DNA from: an uncultured Porphyromonadaceae bacterium
GTDB taxonomy: Bacteria; Bacteroidota; Bacteroidia; Bacteroidales; Muribaculaceae
DNA length: 64,000 nt
NCBI GenBank assembly: GCA_900540625.1
Contig: UQGP01000004.1
Location: forward strand, 1 to 64,000
Direction: 5' to 3'
The notes below the pieces were generated by a model. It did no database searches. It had not been told where the DNA came from and saw nothing but the letters and a program-made list of their open reading frames with translations. This document shows, piece by piece, positions 34,172 through 42,670 of the stretch. Each line of letters begins with the position of its first letter. The first letter of the stretch is position 1. The position numbers were made by a program, and so were the translations under genes.

Positions 34172-35248
34172 ATGAGTATGAAGAAGCACAACTTCTATGC
34201 CGGTCCTTCGATTCTGAGCCAGTACACCATCCAGAATACGGCAGACGCAATCATTAATTTTGCTGACACCGGGCTGTCCATCTTGGAGATATCGCACCGC
34301 AGCAAGGAATTCCAGGCCGTTATTGACGAAGCCACGGCTCTTGTCAAAGAACTCCTCGAAATCCCCGAAGGCTACAGCGTGCTGTGGCTTGGCGGCGGCG
34401 CCTCGATGCAGTTCTGCATGATTCCCTTCAACCTGTTGCGCACGCGTGCCAGCTATCTCGACACCGGCACATGGGCACACAAGGCCATCAAAGAAGCGCG
34501 CCTCTTCGGCGAAGTGAATGTCGTGGCTTCCGGCGAGGCCGACAAATACACCCATATACCCAAGGGCTTCACCGTACCTGCCGACAGCGACTACTTCCAC
34601 TATACATCCAACAACACCATCTACGGTACCGAGATACGCAAGGATCCCGACGTACCCTGCCGTCTGGTGGCCGATATGAGCTCGGACATCTTCTCGCGTC
34701 CGGTGGACGTCTCCAAATATGATGCAATATATGCCGGTGCGCAGAAGAATCTTGCTCCCGCCGGCGTCACCATCATCATTGTACGCGACGACGCCCTCGG
34801 ACATGTCGACCGAGTAATACCCACCATGCTGGACTACCGTACACACGTAGCCAAGGGCTCGATGTTCAATACACCTCCCGTATTGCCTATATTCTCGGCT
34901 TTGCAGACCCTGCGCTACTACAAAGACCTCGGCGGCATCAAGGAACTCGAACGCCGAGACCTCGAAAAAGCCGCAATGCTTTACGAAGCCATCGACAGCA
35001 GCCGTATGTTCACCGGAACGGTTACCGACCCGGCCGACCGCTCGATCATGAACGTATGCTTCGTGATGAAACCCGAATACAAGGAACTCGAGAAAGACTT
35101 CGTGGAATTTGCCACACAGCGCGGTATCGTAGGCATCAAGGGCCACCGCAGCGTTGGCGGCTTCCGTGCATCGCTCTACAATGCACTGCCCATCGACAGC
35201 GTGAAGGTGCTGGTAGATGCTATGGCTGACTTCCAAGCCGTACATTGA
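34172..35248 (+). CDS. serC: Phosphoserine aminotransferase
   Basis: 358 residues from ATG 34172 ([13 protein letters not shown]); the upstream in-frame ATG at 34076 would overlap the promoter and is rejected. It converts 3-phosphohydroxypyruvate and glutamate to phosphoserine using PLP. Lys192 in [12 protein letters not shown] is the Schiff-base lysine. Other marks are [27 protein letters not shown], and the C-terminal [20 protein letters not shown]. It is 34 bases upstream of serA, the preceding pathway step. Confidence 0.97.
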   Translation: MSMKKHNFYAGPSILSQYTIQNTADAIINFADTGLSILEISHRSKEFQAVIDEATALVKELLEIPEGYSVLWLGGGASMQFCMIPFNLLRTRASYLDTGTWAHKAIKEARLFGEVNVVASGEADKYTHIPKGFTVPADSDYFHYTSNNTIYGTEIRKDPDVPCRLVADMSSDIFSRPVDVSKYDAIYAGAQKNLAPAGVTIIIVRDDALGHVDRVIPTMLDYRTHVAKGSMFNTPPVLPIFSALQTLRYYKDLGGIKELERRDLEKAAMLYEAIDSSRMFTGTVTDPADRSIMNVCFVMKPEYKELEKDFVEFATQRGIVGIKGHRSVGGFRASLYNALPIDSVKVLVDAMADFQAVH

Positions 35249-35282
35249 TACAACGGAGTCATTCACCAAAGACAACAGTACA

Positions 35283-36200
35283 ATGAAAGTTTTATTAGCT
35301 ACCGAAAAGCCCTTTGCAGCTGCCGCAGTTCAAGGCATCCGCAAGGCTGTCGAAGAAGGCGGACATACGCTCGCCATCCTCGAAAAATATACCGACCGCG
35401 CCCAATTGCTTGACGCCGTCAAGGATGCCGATGCGCTCATCGTACGCAGCGATATCGTCGATGCCGCGCTGATGGACGCTGCGCCGCAACTGAAAATTGT
35501 TGTACGCGCCGGCGCCGGATACGATAATATCGACCTCAAGGCCGCTACGGCTCATAATATTGTGGTCGAGAATACTCCCGGCCAGAACTCCAATGCCGTG
35601 GCCGAACTGGTCTTCGGACTTGCCGTCATGGCCGTGCGCAACATGTACGCCGGGACGTCGGGCACCGAACTCAAAGGCAAACGCCTGGGTATCCATGCTT
35701 TCGGACAAGTAGGCCGCAACGTTGCACGTATCGCCAAAGGCTTCGGTATGGAAGTGAGCGCCCTCGACCCTTACTGCCCCGACAAAGTAATCGAAGAGGC
35801 CGGAGTGCGTCCCGTACACTCCATTGAGGAGTTGTATTCCGACAATGATGTTGTGTCGCTGCACATTCCCGCCACCGACGAGACGCGCAACAGCGTCAAC
35901 AAACACCTTATCGAACTTATGCCCAAAGGCGGTCTGCTGATTAATACCGCACGTCGCGAAGTCATTGACGAGCCGTCGTTGGCCGAGGCTCTCGAGCAGC
36001 GCCCCGACATAAAGTACGTAGCCGACATAGCCCCCACCAATGCCGACGAATTGCGTCAGCGCTTCCCCGGTCGAGTATTCTTCACGCCCAAGAAGATGGG
36101 TGCGCAGACAGCCGAGGCAAACATCAACGCCGGCATCGCCGCTGCACGTCAGATTGTGGCTTACTTTGCCGACGGTACCGACCGTTTCCGCGTCAACTGA
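35283..36200 (+). CDS. serA: D-3-phosphoglycerate dehydrogenase, short form with Lys in the active-site motif
   Basis: 306 residues, without the ACT or intervening domains of longer forms. It oxidises 3-phosphoglycerate with NAD, the first step of serine synthesis. The Rossmann domain has GIHAFGQVGRNVARIAKGFG; the substrate-binding and catalytic Arg lies in INTARREVID. The usual catalytic TPHxGA motif is replaced by TPKKMGAQT (Lys270/Lys271). A lysine at this position is known in a short PGDH type described from Entamoeba (recalled from the literature). Lack of an ACT domain predicts no serine feedback through that route. It is cotranscribed with serC. Confidence 0.94.
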   Translation: MKVLLATEKPFAAAAVQGIRKAVEEGGHTLAILEKYTDRAQLLDAVKDADALIVRSDIVDAALMDAAPQLKIVVRAGAGYDNIDLKAATAHNIVVENTPGQNSNAVAELVFGLAVMAVRNMYAGTSGTELKGKRLGIHAFGQVGRNVARIAKGFGMEVSALDPYCPDKVIEEAGVRPVHSIEELYSDNDVVSLHIPATDETRNSVNKHLIELMPKGGLLINTARREVIDEPSLAEALEQRPDIKYVADIAPTNADELRQRFPGRVFFTPKKMGAQTAEANINAGIAAARQIVAYFADGTDRFRVN

Positions 36201-36237
36201 TTACGCCACTCACGCGTAAAAGCGTGTGAGTCAAGCT

Positions 36238-36301
36238 CTAATCATAAAGACTTACCCCCTGTCACAAAAGGCTGTGGCAGGGGGTAAGTCTTTATGATTA
36301 G
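36238..36301. terminator. Long 29-bp inverted repeat after serA
   Basis: Arms 36238-36266 and 36273-36301 are complementary over 29 bases except for one G:T, with loop AAAGGC. It probably ends both serA and the convergent 36318 gene. It is unusually long for a terminator and has no pure T-run. Confidence 0.6.
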
Positions 36302-36317
36302 AAGTGAGCCGGAGTGC

Positions 36318-36902
36318 CTATTTGAGTGTCACTCTGTTGATTAGTAGCCCTTTCGGGAGTAGAATGGATGCTATGGTGCTAAACTCACCGTTGACATTAT
36401 TCATCTTGATTATGTTGAATTTTGCGGCATCTAAAATGGCCCACGTCAGCATAACAAAGTCTTTATGAGAGAGTAATACCAGATAGCGGCGTCCTTGACT
36501 GTTCTTCATCAAAAGATACGGAATATTCGGAGATGTTTTGTTGAGAAGTCCAACCACCCATTCCGCATTACCATCCTGGCCTAAAAAAGTGAAATACTGG
36601 CTTGAGTCTTCGTCGGTAAAAAAACAATATGTGCCGTCAGCGTCACTACTATTAGTATGAGACCAAGCCAGTCGACTGCCGTCAGACATTAGCTTAAATT
36701 GGAAGGTCCCGGTACCGTCTTCCCAGATGCAACGAGTTGTAATAATCGAGCACTTGACAGAATAGGCTTGCGTATATACGCCGTTAATTTCCGGGATGGC
36801 CTCTCCGTCTATAATCACTTGTTCTGGAGTTGTTTGTGCCGTCACCATTGTGGTAGACAATAGCCCGAATACTAATAAGAATAGAAATTTTCGATAAGTC
36901 AT
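36318..36902 (-). CDS. Small exported protein of unknown function
   Basis: 194 residues from ATG 36902, where a signal peptide begins (MTYRKFLFLLVFGLLSTTMV, then TAQ); an in-frame ATG at 36980 is upstream of the predicted promoter region and rejected. The mature part is beta-rich (GTFQFKLMSDGSRLAWSHTN; YFTFLGQDGNAEWVVGLLN) with no recognised family or catalytic motif. It has its own promoter and is convergent with serA. Its base composition is somewhat more AT-rich than its neighbours. Confidence 0.65.
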   Translation of the reverse strand: MTYRKFLFLLVFGLLSTTMVTAQTTPEQVIIDGEAIPEINGVYTQAYSVKCSIITTRCIWEDGTGTFQFKLMSDGSRLAWSHTNSSDADGTYCFFTDEDSSQYFTFLGQDGNAEWVVGLLNKTSPNIPYLLMKNSQGRRYLVLLSHKDFVMLTWAILDAAKFNIIKMNNVNGEFSTIASILLPKGLLINRVTLK

Positions 36903-36936
36903 AATGTAGACGAATGTATTGATAGTGATAATAATA

Positions 36937-36968
36937 CAAAGGTAAGCATAAAAATGCAAACGATGCAA
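36937..36968 (-). promoter_or_regulatory. Promoter of the small exported protein
   Basis: On the minus strand TTG (36968-36966), 21 bases, TACCTTTG (36944-36937). Confidence 0.6.
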
Positions 36969-37026
36969 GCGTTGAAACATTTAGATTAACTTTGAGAAAA
37001 ATAAATTTTGAAATACGCGCCGAATA

Positions 37027-37057
37027 TTGCATACATCAAAAACATTTAGTACCTTTG
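37027..37057 (+). promoter_or_regulatory. Promoter of tRNA-Ser
   Basis: TTG (37027-37029), 20 bases, TACCTTTG (37050-37057), 38 bases before the tRNA. Confidence 0.7.
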
Positions 37058-37095
37058 CACCCACAAAACGACACGTACGACCGCGTGTAGAATAC

Positions 37096-37182
37096 GGAAA
37101 GATGCCGGAGTGGTCGATCGGGGCGGTCTCGAAAACCGTTGTGCCCTTGCGGGCACCCAGGGTTCGAATCCCTGTCTTTCCG
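37096..37182 (+). tRNA. tRNA-Ser (CGA)
   Basis: Class II cloverleaf of 87 bases: acceptor GGAAAGA/TCTTTCC, anticodon CGA in GGTCTCGAAAACC, long variable arm (TGTGCCCTTGCGGGCACCC), T-arm CAGGGTTCGAATCCCTG, discriminator G. CCA is not encoded. Confidence 0.95.
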
Positions 37183-37186
37183 CAAA

Positions 37187-37218
37187 GAAGGCCCGGAAGC
37201 GCAAGCTTTCGGGCCTTC
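37187..37218 (+). terminator. Hairpin behind tRNA-Ser
   Basis: GAAGGCCCG (37187-37195) pairs with CGGGCCTTC (37210-37218), but no T-run follows. Confidence 0.4.
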
Positions 37219-37224
37219 GTGCGA

Positions 37225-37281
37225 AGAAAGACGGGATGAGAACCCTGAGGGTTCGTTATCGCGCAGCGCTTGCGGAGCAAG
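37225..37281 (+). repeat. T-arm-derived repeat behind tRNA-Ser
   Basis: AAAGACGGGATGAGAACCC is an imperfect inverted copy of the 3' end of the adjacent tRNA-Ser. It is followed by a forward T-arm half (GAGGGTTCG) and the same core found at 5421-5713 (TTATCGCG, CAGCGCTTGCGG, AGCAAG). From 37282 to 37444 nothing else is recognised. Confidence 0.55.
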
Positions 37282-37444
37282 AAACCGCGCAGCGAAACTG
37301 GGGTAGGGGGTGTAGTGCCGTGTGTAGGAGGGTACGGCCGAAATTATGCCGCGGAACGAGTGAATGAGGATGGTTGCTATGGGGTTATTAATTAGACACT
37401 TATAATCATTAATATAATTTAGCAATTATTTGTATCCAAATGAT

Positions 37445-37476
37445 TTTGTGCAGCACCTTAAAAAGCACTATATTTG
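37445..37476 (+). promoter_or_regulatory. Promoter of the OmpA/TPR lipoprotein gene
   Basis: TTTG (37445-37448), exactly 20 bases, TATATTTG (37469-37476): full consensus. The leader is about 80 bases. Confidence 0.8.
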
Positions 37477-37561
37477 CGTAATAAAATGCGGGTCTAAAGT
37501 ATGTATATCCGCATAGACATAAACAAAGACACTAAAACAACCACATTAAGAACTATTCGCT

Positions 37562-39250
37562 ATGAAACAAAAACTATGTCTGACCTTAGCCCTCGGCGCA
37601 GTACTTATGCTGGCCTCCTGTGGCAAAAAGCTCGGCCAATTCAGCCAAGACTATTTCAACGTCAACCCCAATCCGCTGGAAGTTGTCGGTGAAAAAGTTC
37701 CCGCAACCATCACGGGTAACATTCCCGCTAAGTTCTTCGTTAAGAACGCCGTTGTTACGGTTACCCCCGTGCTTGTTTACAACGGCCAGGAAACCACTTC
37801 CGTACCTTACACCTTCCAGGGCGAAAAGGTACGTGGCAACAACCCCGTAGTATCCTACGAGAATGGTGGAACCATCACCATCCCCGCTGCTTACGCTTAT
37901 ACCCCCGAGATGGCCAAGAGTACACTCGCTCTTGACTTCGTCGTTACTCAGGGCAAGAAACAGTATGTTCTGCCTCGCGTCAATGTAGCCAACGGCATCA
38001 TCGCCACTGCAGCTCTCGCCGACCCGGCAACCGTTAATCCCGCCCTCGGTAAAGACGCCTTCCAGCGTGTCATCAACGAAAAATACGCCGCTGATATCAA
38101 GTTCCTTATCAATCAGGCAAACATTCGCTCTTCTGAGCTGAATACCAACGCTATGACCGAGTTCCACAACTCTCTGGTAGCAGCCAACGGCGACAGCACA
38201 CGCGTCATCAACGAAATCAACATCCAGTCCTACGCTTCGCCTGACGGTGCTTACGACTTCAACGAGCGTCTGGCTCAGCACCGCGAAGACAACACCAAGG
38301 GTTATGTCTCGGGCCGCCTCAAAAAAGACAAAATCACCGAGTTCGGCGAATTGACCGCTAACTTCACCGCTGAAGACTGGGAAGGCTTCCAGAAACTCGT
38401 CAGCCAGTCCAACATCCAGGACAAAGACCTTATCCTCAGCGTTCTGTCGATGTACAAAGACCCCGAAGAGCGTGAACGCGAAATCCGCAACATCTCTACC
38501 GTCTTCGAACAGCTGGCCGAAGAAATTCTGCCGCAACTCCGCTACTCGCGCATTACAGCCTCCATCGACGTTATCGGCAAGAGCGATAGCGAAATCAACA
38601 AATGCTTCGACAACGATCCTTCTCAGCTGTCCATCGAAGAGCTGCTTTACGCTGCAACCCTCACCGATGACAACGCTCGCCGCATGAAGATCTACGAAAC
38701 CGCTACTCGTCAATATCCCAACGACTACCGTGGCTGGAACGACCTCGGTCTTACACAGTATGTAGCTCGTGACTACACCAAGGCTAAAGCATCTTTCGAA
38801 CGCGCAGCCCAACTGGCTCCCGCCGGTACCGAACCCAAACTCAACCTCGGCCTTATCGAAATGGTTAACGGCAACTATCGTGCTGCCAACCAGTACTTCG
38901 GCAATGCTGCCGGCGCTGAATCTCTCGGCGATGCCCTCGGCGTATACTACCTGAAGATGGGTGACAACGCTTCCGCAGCTCGCGCATTCGGCGACTCCAA
39001 GAGCAATAACGCTGCTCTGGCTCAGATTCTTACCAAAGACTACACCAAGGCTAAGAGCACTCTCGCAGGCATCAATAAACCCGACGCTACCACCTACTAC
39101 CTGATGGCAGTCCTGGGCGCTCGCACCAACAACGAGCAGATGCTGACCTCCAACCTGCGTCAAGCTATCAAGCTGGACAGCAGCATGGCACAGCGTGCAG
39201 CCAACGACCTCGAATTTGATGCTTTCAACATCTCCGGTCTGACAAAGTAA
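37562..39250 (+). CDS. Lipoprotein with OmpA-like and TPR regions
   Basis: 562 residues. A lipoprotein signal ends at the lipobox LASC (Cys20). After a beta-rich N-terminal part, a segment around INEINIQSYASPDGAYDFNE followed by RLAQHRE resembles the peptidoglycan-binding motif of OmpA-like domains. TPR-like helices follow from about 370 (YPNDYRGWNDLGLTQYVARD; PKLNLGLIEMVNGNYRAANQ). It is likely an outer-membrane-anchored, abundant protein: it has a full-consensus promoter and biased codon use (AAC, GCT, CGT, CTC). Homologues are common in Bacteroidales; the role is unproven, probably envelope integrity. Confidence 0.85.
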   Translation: MKQKLCLTLALGAVLMLASCGKKLGQFSQDYFNVNPNPLEVVGEKVPATITGNIPAKFFVKNAVVTVTPVLVYNGQETTSVPYTFQGEKVRGNNPVVSYENGGTITIPAAYAYTPEMAKSTLALDFVVTQGKKQYVLPRVNVANGIIATAALADPATVNPALGKDAFQRVINEKYAADIKFLINQANIRSSELNTNAMTEFHNSLVAANGDSTRVINEINIQSYASPDGAYDFNERLAQHREDNTKGYVSGRLKKDKITEFGELTANFTAEDWEGFQKLVSQSNIQDKDLILSVLSMYKDPEEREREIRNISTVFEQLAEEILPQLRYSRITASIDVIGKSDSEINKCFDNDPSQLSIEELLYAATLTDDNARRMKIYETATRQYPNDYRGWNDLGLTQYVARDYTKAKASFERAAQLAPAGTEPKLNLGLIEMVNGNYRAANQYFGNAAGAESLGDALGVYYLKMGDNASAARAFGDSKSNNAALAQILTKDYTKAKSTLAGINKPDATTYYLMAVLGARTNNEQMLTSNLRQAIKLDSSMAQRAANDLEFDAFNISGLTK

Positions 39251-39280
39251 GCGCATCCCGTCTTTAAGGACGCACACAAT

Positions 39281-39321
39281 AGCGGCGCATGCCCTCCCTT
39301 CAACGGACGGCATGCGCCGCT
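39281..39321 (+). terminator. Terminator of the lipoprotein gene
   Basis: AGCGGCGCATGCC pairs with GGCATGCGCCGCT over 13 bases, followed by TACTTTTGCTTTTC. Confidence 0.8.
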
Positions 39322-39386
39322 TACTTTTGCTTTTCGGGAGAGGTAACCGATAGGTTTTTTGCATATAAGCCGGCTTTTATAAAAAG

Positions 39387-39423
39387 CAAGCCGGGTCGCT
39401 GCTGATGCAGTGTACCCGGCTTG
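39387..39423 (-). terminator. Terminator of xerC-hpf
   Basis: On the minus strand CAAGCCGGGT pairs with ACCCGGCTTG, followed by CTTTTTATAAAA. The bases from 39424 to 39598 hold nothing recognised. Confidence 0.7.
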
Positions 39424-39598
39424 TCGTCTATGATGTGTTGTCAGGCTTCGTCGCCTGAGTTACGGCATAGGATGCCGCGGATGTTTATCGAGTTTCGGTC
39501 GTGTCGTATCTCGAATCGTCGCGCACTTGTATCGAACGTAATGCGTTGCGAATCATTGTAGTTGACCCCATTGCCTCGATGAGATGCGCATATGGCGG

Positions 39599-39895
39599 TT
39601 ACTTGTTGCGAGCGGCGCGCTTTTCGAGTTGTTTTTCGACGGCTTCGACGGCAACGTCAAAGGCTTCTTCGAAAGTGTCGGCGGTTTTGCTGGCAACGAT
39701 TTCGCCGTTCTGGGGTATGGCGACACGGATGGTTACTTCCTTGTTGAGAGCGGTTTCAGGCTTGATCAGGTTGAGGTTGACATCGAAAGTGTCGATCTCG
39801 GGGTTACGACGTCCGATACGCTCGGTTTTCTTGTTGATAAAGTTGACGAGGCGGTCTGCAATCTCGAAGTGGATAGCTTTGATACGTACGTTCAT
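39599..39895 (-). CDS. hpf: Ribosome hibernation-promoting factor, short form
   Basis: 98 residues, covering only the N-terminal HPF/YfiA domain (MNVRIKAIHFEIADRLVNFI...VTIRVAIPQNGEIVASKTAD, TFEEAFDVAVEAVEKQLEK). It binds the 30S decoding region in slow growth and inactivates or dimerises ribosomes. The start codon overlaps the xerC stop (ATGA), so the two are translationally coupled. Confidence 0.93.
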   Translation of the reverse strand: MNVRIKAIHFEIADRLVNFINKKTERIGRRNPEIDTFDVNLNLIKPETALNKEVTIRVAIPQNGEIVASKTADTFEEAFDVAVEAVEKQLEKRAARNK

Positions 39896-40818
39896 AGTTT
39901 TCCTCCTTTTTTAATGGCACGTGGGTGTGCCTGTTGATAATTTTGTTGTAACTCTCGATATGATATATGAGTGTACAGTTGCGTGGTGGCCAGGGAGGCG
40001 TGTCCCAGCAACTTTTGTACAGCGTCAAGGTCGGCGCCACCGTTGAGCATATCGGTGGCGAAGGAATGTCGCAGGACGTGCGGGCTGCGCTTAGCGCTAT
40101 GCGCTACGGGGTCCAAAGCTTTGTGTACTATGCGGTTGAGTAGACCGTAGTATAGTGGCTCGCCGCTTTCGCGCACCATCAGTGTCGGCGTGTGTCGTGT
40201 CCCGGTCGTGCGTGTTCGCAGTTGGCGATAGCTGTCTATGGATGCCGCCAATTCGGGCGCGATGGGTATGACTCGTTCCTTATTGCGCTTGCCGATTACG
40301 CGGACCTGGCATTGGGCGGTGTCCGTATTGTCGTCCGTGAGGGTTATGAGCTCGGCGGCACGCATCCCGGTGGCATATAGTAGTTCGACGGCAAGACGAT
40401 CGCGCACTTCGCGGAAGTCGGCGTGGTCGATGGGGGCGTCCAATGCCGCCGCCGTGTCTTGTGTAGGGACAAAACGCGGAAGCACCTTGGGCGCATGTGC
40501 CAGTTCGAGGTCACGTGTCGGGTCTGCTGTATATCCGTGATAGCGTGCAAGATAGCGGTAGAATGTGCGCACGCACGACAGCCTGCGGCGTATGGTCGTT
40601 TGGGCCAGTCCGCGTTGTGTCATATCGGCGAGCCAGGCGCGAATGTCCGACCGTGTCACTGTCGCCGGATCCACTTGGTCGGTGTCCTCGTCCGTGTCCC
40701 AGTCTACGCCTGTCAGGAAGCGTGTCCAGTCTTTCAAATCCTTAGAATAAGACAAAACGGTGCAAGCTGAATGATTCAGCTCACACCGTAGGTATTCTAA
40801 AAAGGATTTCGTCAGCAT
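39892..40818 (-). CDS. xerC: Tyrosine recombinase of the XerC/XerD type
   Basis: 308 residues. The N-terminal SAM-like DNA-binding domain spans about 1-95. Catalytic residues are complete: Arg153 (ATGMRAAEL), Lys177/180 (GKRNKER), His247-x-x-Arg250 (HVLRH), His273 (LGHASLATTQ) and Tyr282 (LYTHIS). It is the housekeeping chromosome-dimer recombinase type, not a phage integrase, judging by length and by the conserved rpsU/xer/hpf neighbourhood. No dif-like site was identified. A palindrome lies near its start (AGCTGAATGATTCAGCT). Confidence 0.93.
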   Translation of the reverse strand: MLTKSFLEYLRCELNHSACTVLSYSKDLKDWTRFLTGVDWDTDEDTDQVDPATVTRSDIRAWLADMTQRGLAQTTIRRRLSCVRTFYRYLARYHGYTADPTRDLELAHAPKVLPRFVPTQDTAAALDAPIDHADFREVRDRLAVELLYATGMRAAELITLTDDNTDTAQCQVRVIGKRNKERVIPIAPELAASIDSYRQLRTRTTGTRHTPTLMVRESGEPLYYGLLNRIVHKALDPVAHSAKRSPHVLRHSFATDMLNGGADLDAVQKLLGHASLATTQLYTHISYRELQQNYQQAHPRAIKKGGKL

Positions 40819-41099
40819 ATCTCACATAATGATAAGCATCTGATGCCGGGTTGTGATACCCGTGCGCCTTCTTATCGTATGTGCGAATTTACTACTTCCT
40901 TTTGTCTTTTCCAAATAAAATCGGAGAAAAACTTTTGCTCTGTATTCGTTCCCCCTTTCCGGTATAAGTTTGCGGCCTGACTGTCAAAGACTTTCGTTAT
41001 GAAAGAAATTTGCGCGTCGACCTTACTTTTTTCTGTCTGATGGAGGTGGGATTTGCCTGCATTGTCCATGTAGGCACTTCCCGGTGCGAAGACGGATGA

Positions 41100-41291
41100 T
41101 TAATCCTCGACGCTGCGAAGTTTCTGTACGTAAACAGCCTTCATCATTTTCTTGCGGTTGACAACCGAAGGTTTCTGGAAGGCCTGACGTGCGCGGAGTT
41201 CTTTGACAACGCCGGTGCGCTCGTATTTACGTTTGAACTTCTTGAGAGCTTTCTCGATGTTTTCGCCTTCTTTTACTTGTACGATGATCAT
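41100..41291 (-). CDS. rpsU: 30S ribosomal protein bS21
   Basis: 63 residues: MIIVQVKEGENIEKALKKFK, then RKYERTGVVKELRARQAFQK, typical Bacteroidota bS21. In this phylum bS21 helps hide the 16S anti-Shine-Dalgarno sequence. Some Flavobacteria have a strong Shine-Dalgarno in front of rpsU; none is visible here. It is followed on the same strand by xerC, with 281 bases between that hold no convincing gene. Confidence 0.97.
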   Translation of the reverse strand: MIIVQVKEGENIEKALKKFKRKYERTGVVKELRARQAFQKPSVVNRKKMMKAVYVQKLRSVED

Positions 41292-41342
41292 TTTTGTGTT
41301 AGGTTGTTATTTGATTTATAGCTTTTTATGTCTGCATGTTTT

Positions 41343-41393
41343 GCTAAAACCCCACGCACATCGGCGGTGGCTGCGTTTCCGCAGACTTTTAGC
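41343..41393 (-). promoter_or_regulatory. Structured 5' leader of rpsU
   Basis: On the minus strand GCTAAAA (41393-41387) can pair with TTTTAGC (41349-41343), enclosing a stem CTGCG-GAAA-CGCAG with a GNRA tetraloop (41384-41371). The ~100-base leader might mediate feedback, as for other ribosomal protein genes. Confidence 0.4.
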
Positions 41394-41397
41394 GGGG

Positions 41398-41429
41398 CAA
41401 AATTACAAATCTTTTCTGATACGGCCAAA
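41398..41429 (-). promoter_or_regulatory. Promoter of rpsU
   Basis: On the minus strand TTTG (41429-41426), 20 bases, TAATTTTG (41405-41398): full consensus. Confidence 0.75.
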
Positions 41430-41532
41430 TTTTCGGAGAGTAACTTTTTACATTTTACTCAAATTCAGAATATTCAGAATGCTCGGCGGATTCGGCGTCC
41501 GGTAGTCGTGTGCCGATCGGAGGGCGTTATAT

Positions 41533-42099
41533 TTATCGACATGCGCCAAAGACCTCATTGGCGGAACATACGCATTGGCCGCTTGTTCGGGCAATGTCGA
41601 AGTCGTGTGTACAATACGACAGCGAAACGGGTGCGTATGATATGAACCGCTCTTTGGCGACGAATCCTCCGCGGTAGTTTCGGGGCATCGCTTTCTCGGA
41701 GTGCCACCCTTTGCCCTTATATATATAAACGGTGTATGTGCCGTTGGGTACATATATTGCGGCGGTGTCACCTGCGGCGACGTATGAGTTGCGTACGATT
41801 TTGCCCGCGCGTTTTACAATGACCACGGCATCGGTACAATCTGTAGAGTCGTTTGTGATTGTAATCTTGGAATTGTTGTTGGCCTCGATGGGGGCATTAT
41901 GATAGGGTGTATGTCCCGTAGGCATACTATTGTCGGCGTATCTGGCGCTGTCAGAGAGTGCGCCTTGGCACTTGCGGCTGTCCGAGCCGTCGGAACAATA
42001 TGTGGTCGGGACATCAATTGTGCTTTCGTCGTGACTTCCGACGCACAACTTGACGCATACCATTGCGAGAATAAAGAGGATGAAAAGCAGCCGGCTCAT
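41533..42099 (-). CDS. Small exported protein of unknown function
   Basis: 188 residues. An N-terminal hydrophobic segment (MSRLLFILFILAMVCVKLCV) is a signal peptide or anchor; the cysteines do not form a convincing lipobox. A low-complexity Ser/Asp region (about 25-75) leads to a beta-sandwich-like domain (ITITNDSTDCTDAVVIVKRA, AAIYVPNGTYTVYIYKGKGW) of a kind seen at the C-terminus of other Bacteroidota exported proteins. Function not assigned. It is transcribed away from the glycosidase gene. Confidence 0.65.
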   Translation of the reverse strand: MSRLLFILFILAMVCVKLCVGSHDESTIDVPTTYCSDGSDSRKCQGALSDSARYADNSMPTGHTPYHNAPIEANNNSKITITNDSTDCTDAVVIVKRAGKIVRNSYVAAGDTAAIYVPNGTYTVYIYKGKGWHSEKAMPRNYRGGFVAKERFISYAPVSLSYCTHDFDIARTSGQCVCSANEVFGACR

Positions 42100-42536
42100 A
42101 AATGCTGGAATAAGGAGAAGATGTGTGAATAAATGTTGAGGTAAATGTAATTAAGAAGATGTAAATGACTTTGAGGTTGTTTTTTTGCCCTTTGGGAAGG
42201 GCGGAGTTGTTGGTTCTTTTTAAGAGTGGGTTGTGATTGCGGTGTTGCTTGGTCATGCAAAGACGCAAGCCTTGGGAGGGCGTTGGCGTCAGGGCTAATC
42301 CACAAGTGACTGCAAAATTACAAAATTTAATTGTTCTGTCGGCATTTCGCGCAAAAAAAATTCTTCGTCACTGTCCTATGGCCGGTCAATGTGGCGTAAA
42401 ACCGCTTCGGTACAGCAGTCGAAGCTGTTGCGTAGCCGGAAGTATGTCTGTGTCCGTGATGTGACACGATGCCTTTCAGAAGCCGCAAAAACGGACATCA
42501 GTGTTAAAATAGGCAAAAACAAGCGTTAAAATGGAT
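42100..42536. other. Intergenic region with divergent promoter elements
   Basis: A hairpin GCCCTTTGGGAAGGGC lies near 42189-42204. TAATTTTG on the minus strand (42320-42313) could drive the 41533 gene with a ~210-base leader. No coding frame here looks real. Confidence 0.35.
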
Positions 42537-42544
42537 TAAATTTG
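42537..42544 (+). promoter_or_regulatory. -7 element of the phosphodiester glycosidase gene
   Basis: TAAATTTG fits the consensus; the -33 match is poor. The leader is about 120 bases. Confidence 0.45.
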
Positions 42545-42670
42545 TACTTTTACCACTCAAATCGCGAGTTATGCCCTTTCGGGGGTGTGATTGCCGTTTT
42601 CGGCCAAGCGGTTTTATAATCTTAAATAAAGACAAAACCTCCTAATAACCAAAACCTCAAGTATTAAGAA

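Noticed and set aside
37110..37367. Plus-strand open frame of 85 codons
   Set aside because: It overlaps tRNA-Ser and the T-arm repeat behind it.
37586..39364. Minus-strand open frame of 592 codons
   Set aside because: Antisense to the OmpA/TPR lipoprotein, which has a lipobox, promoter and terminator; the long frame follows from biased codon use on the other strand.
40872..41069. Minus-strand open frame of 65 codons between rpsU and xerC
   Set aside because: No family resemblance or start signals; composition is like intergenic DNA.
42014..42305. Minus-strand frames upstream of the 41533 gene
   Set aside because: They cross promoter-like and hairpin sequence and show no protein-like features.
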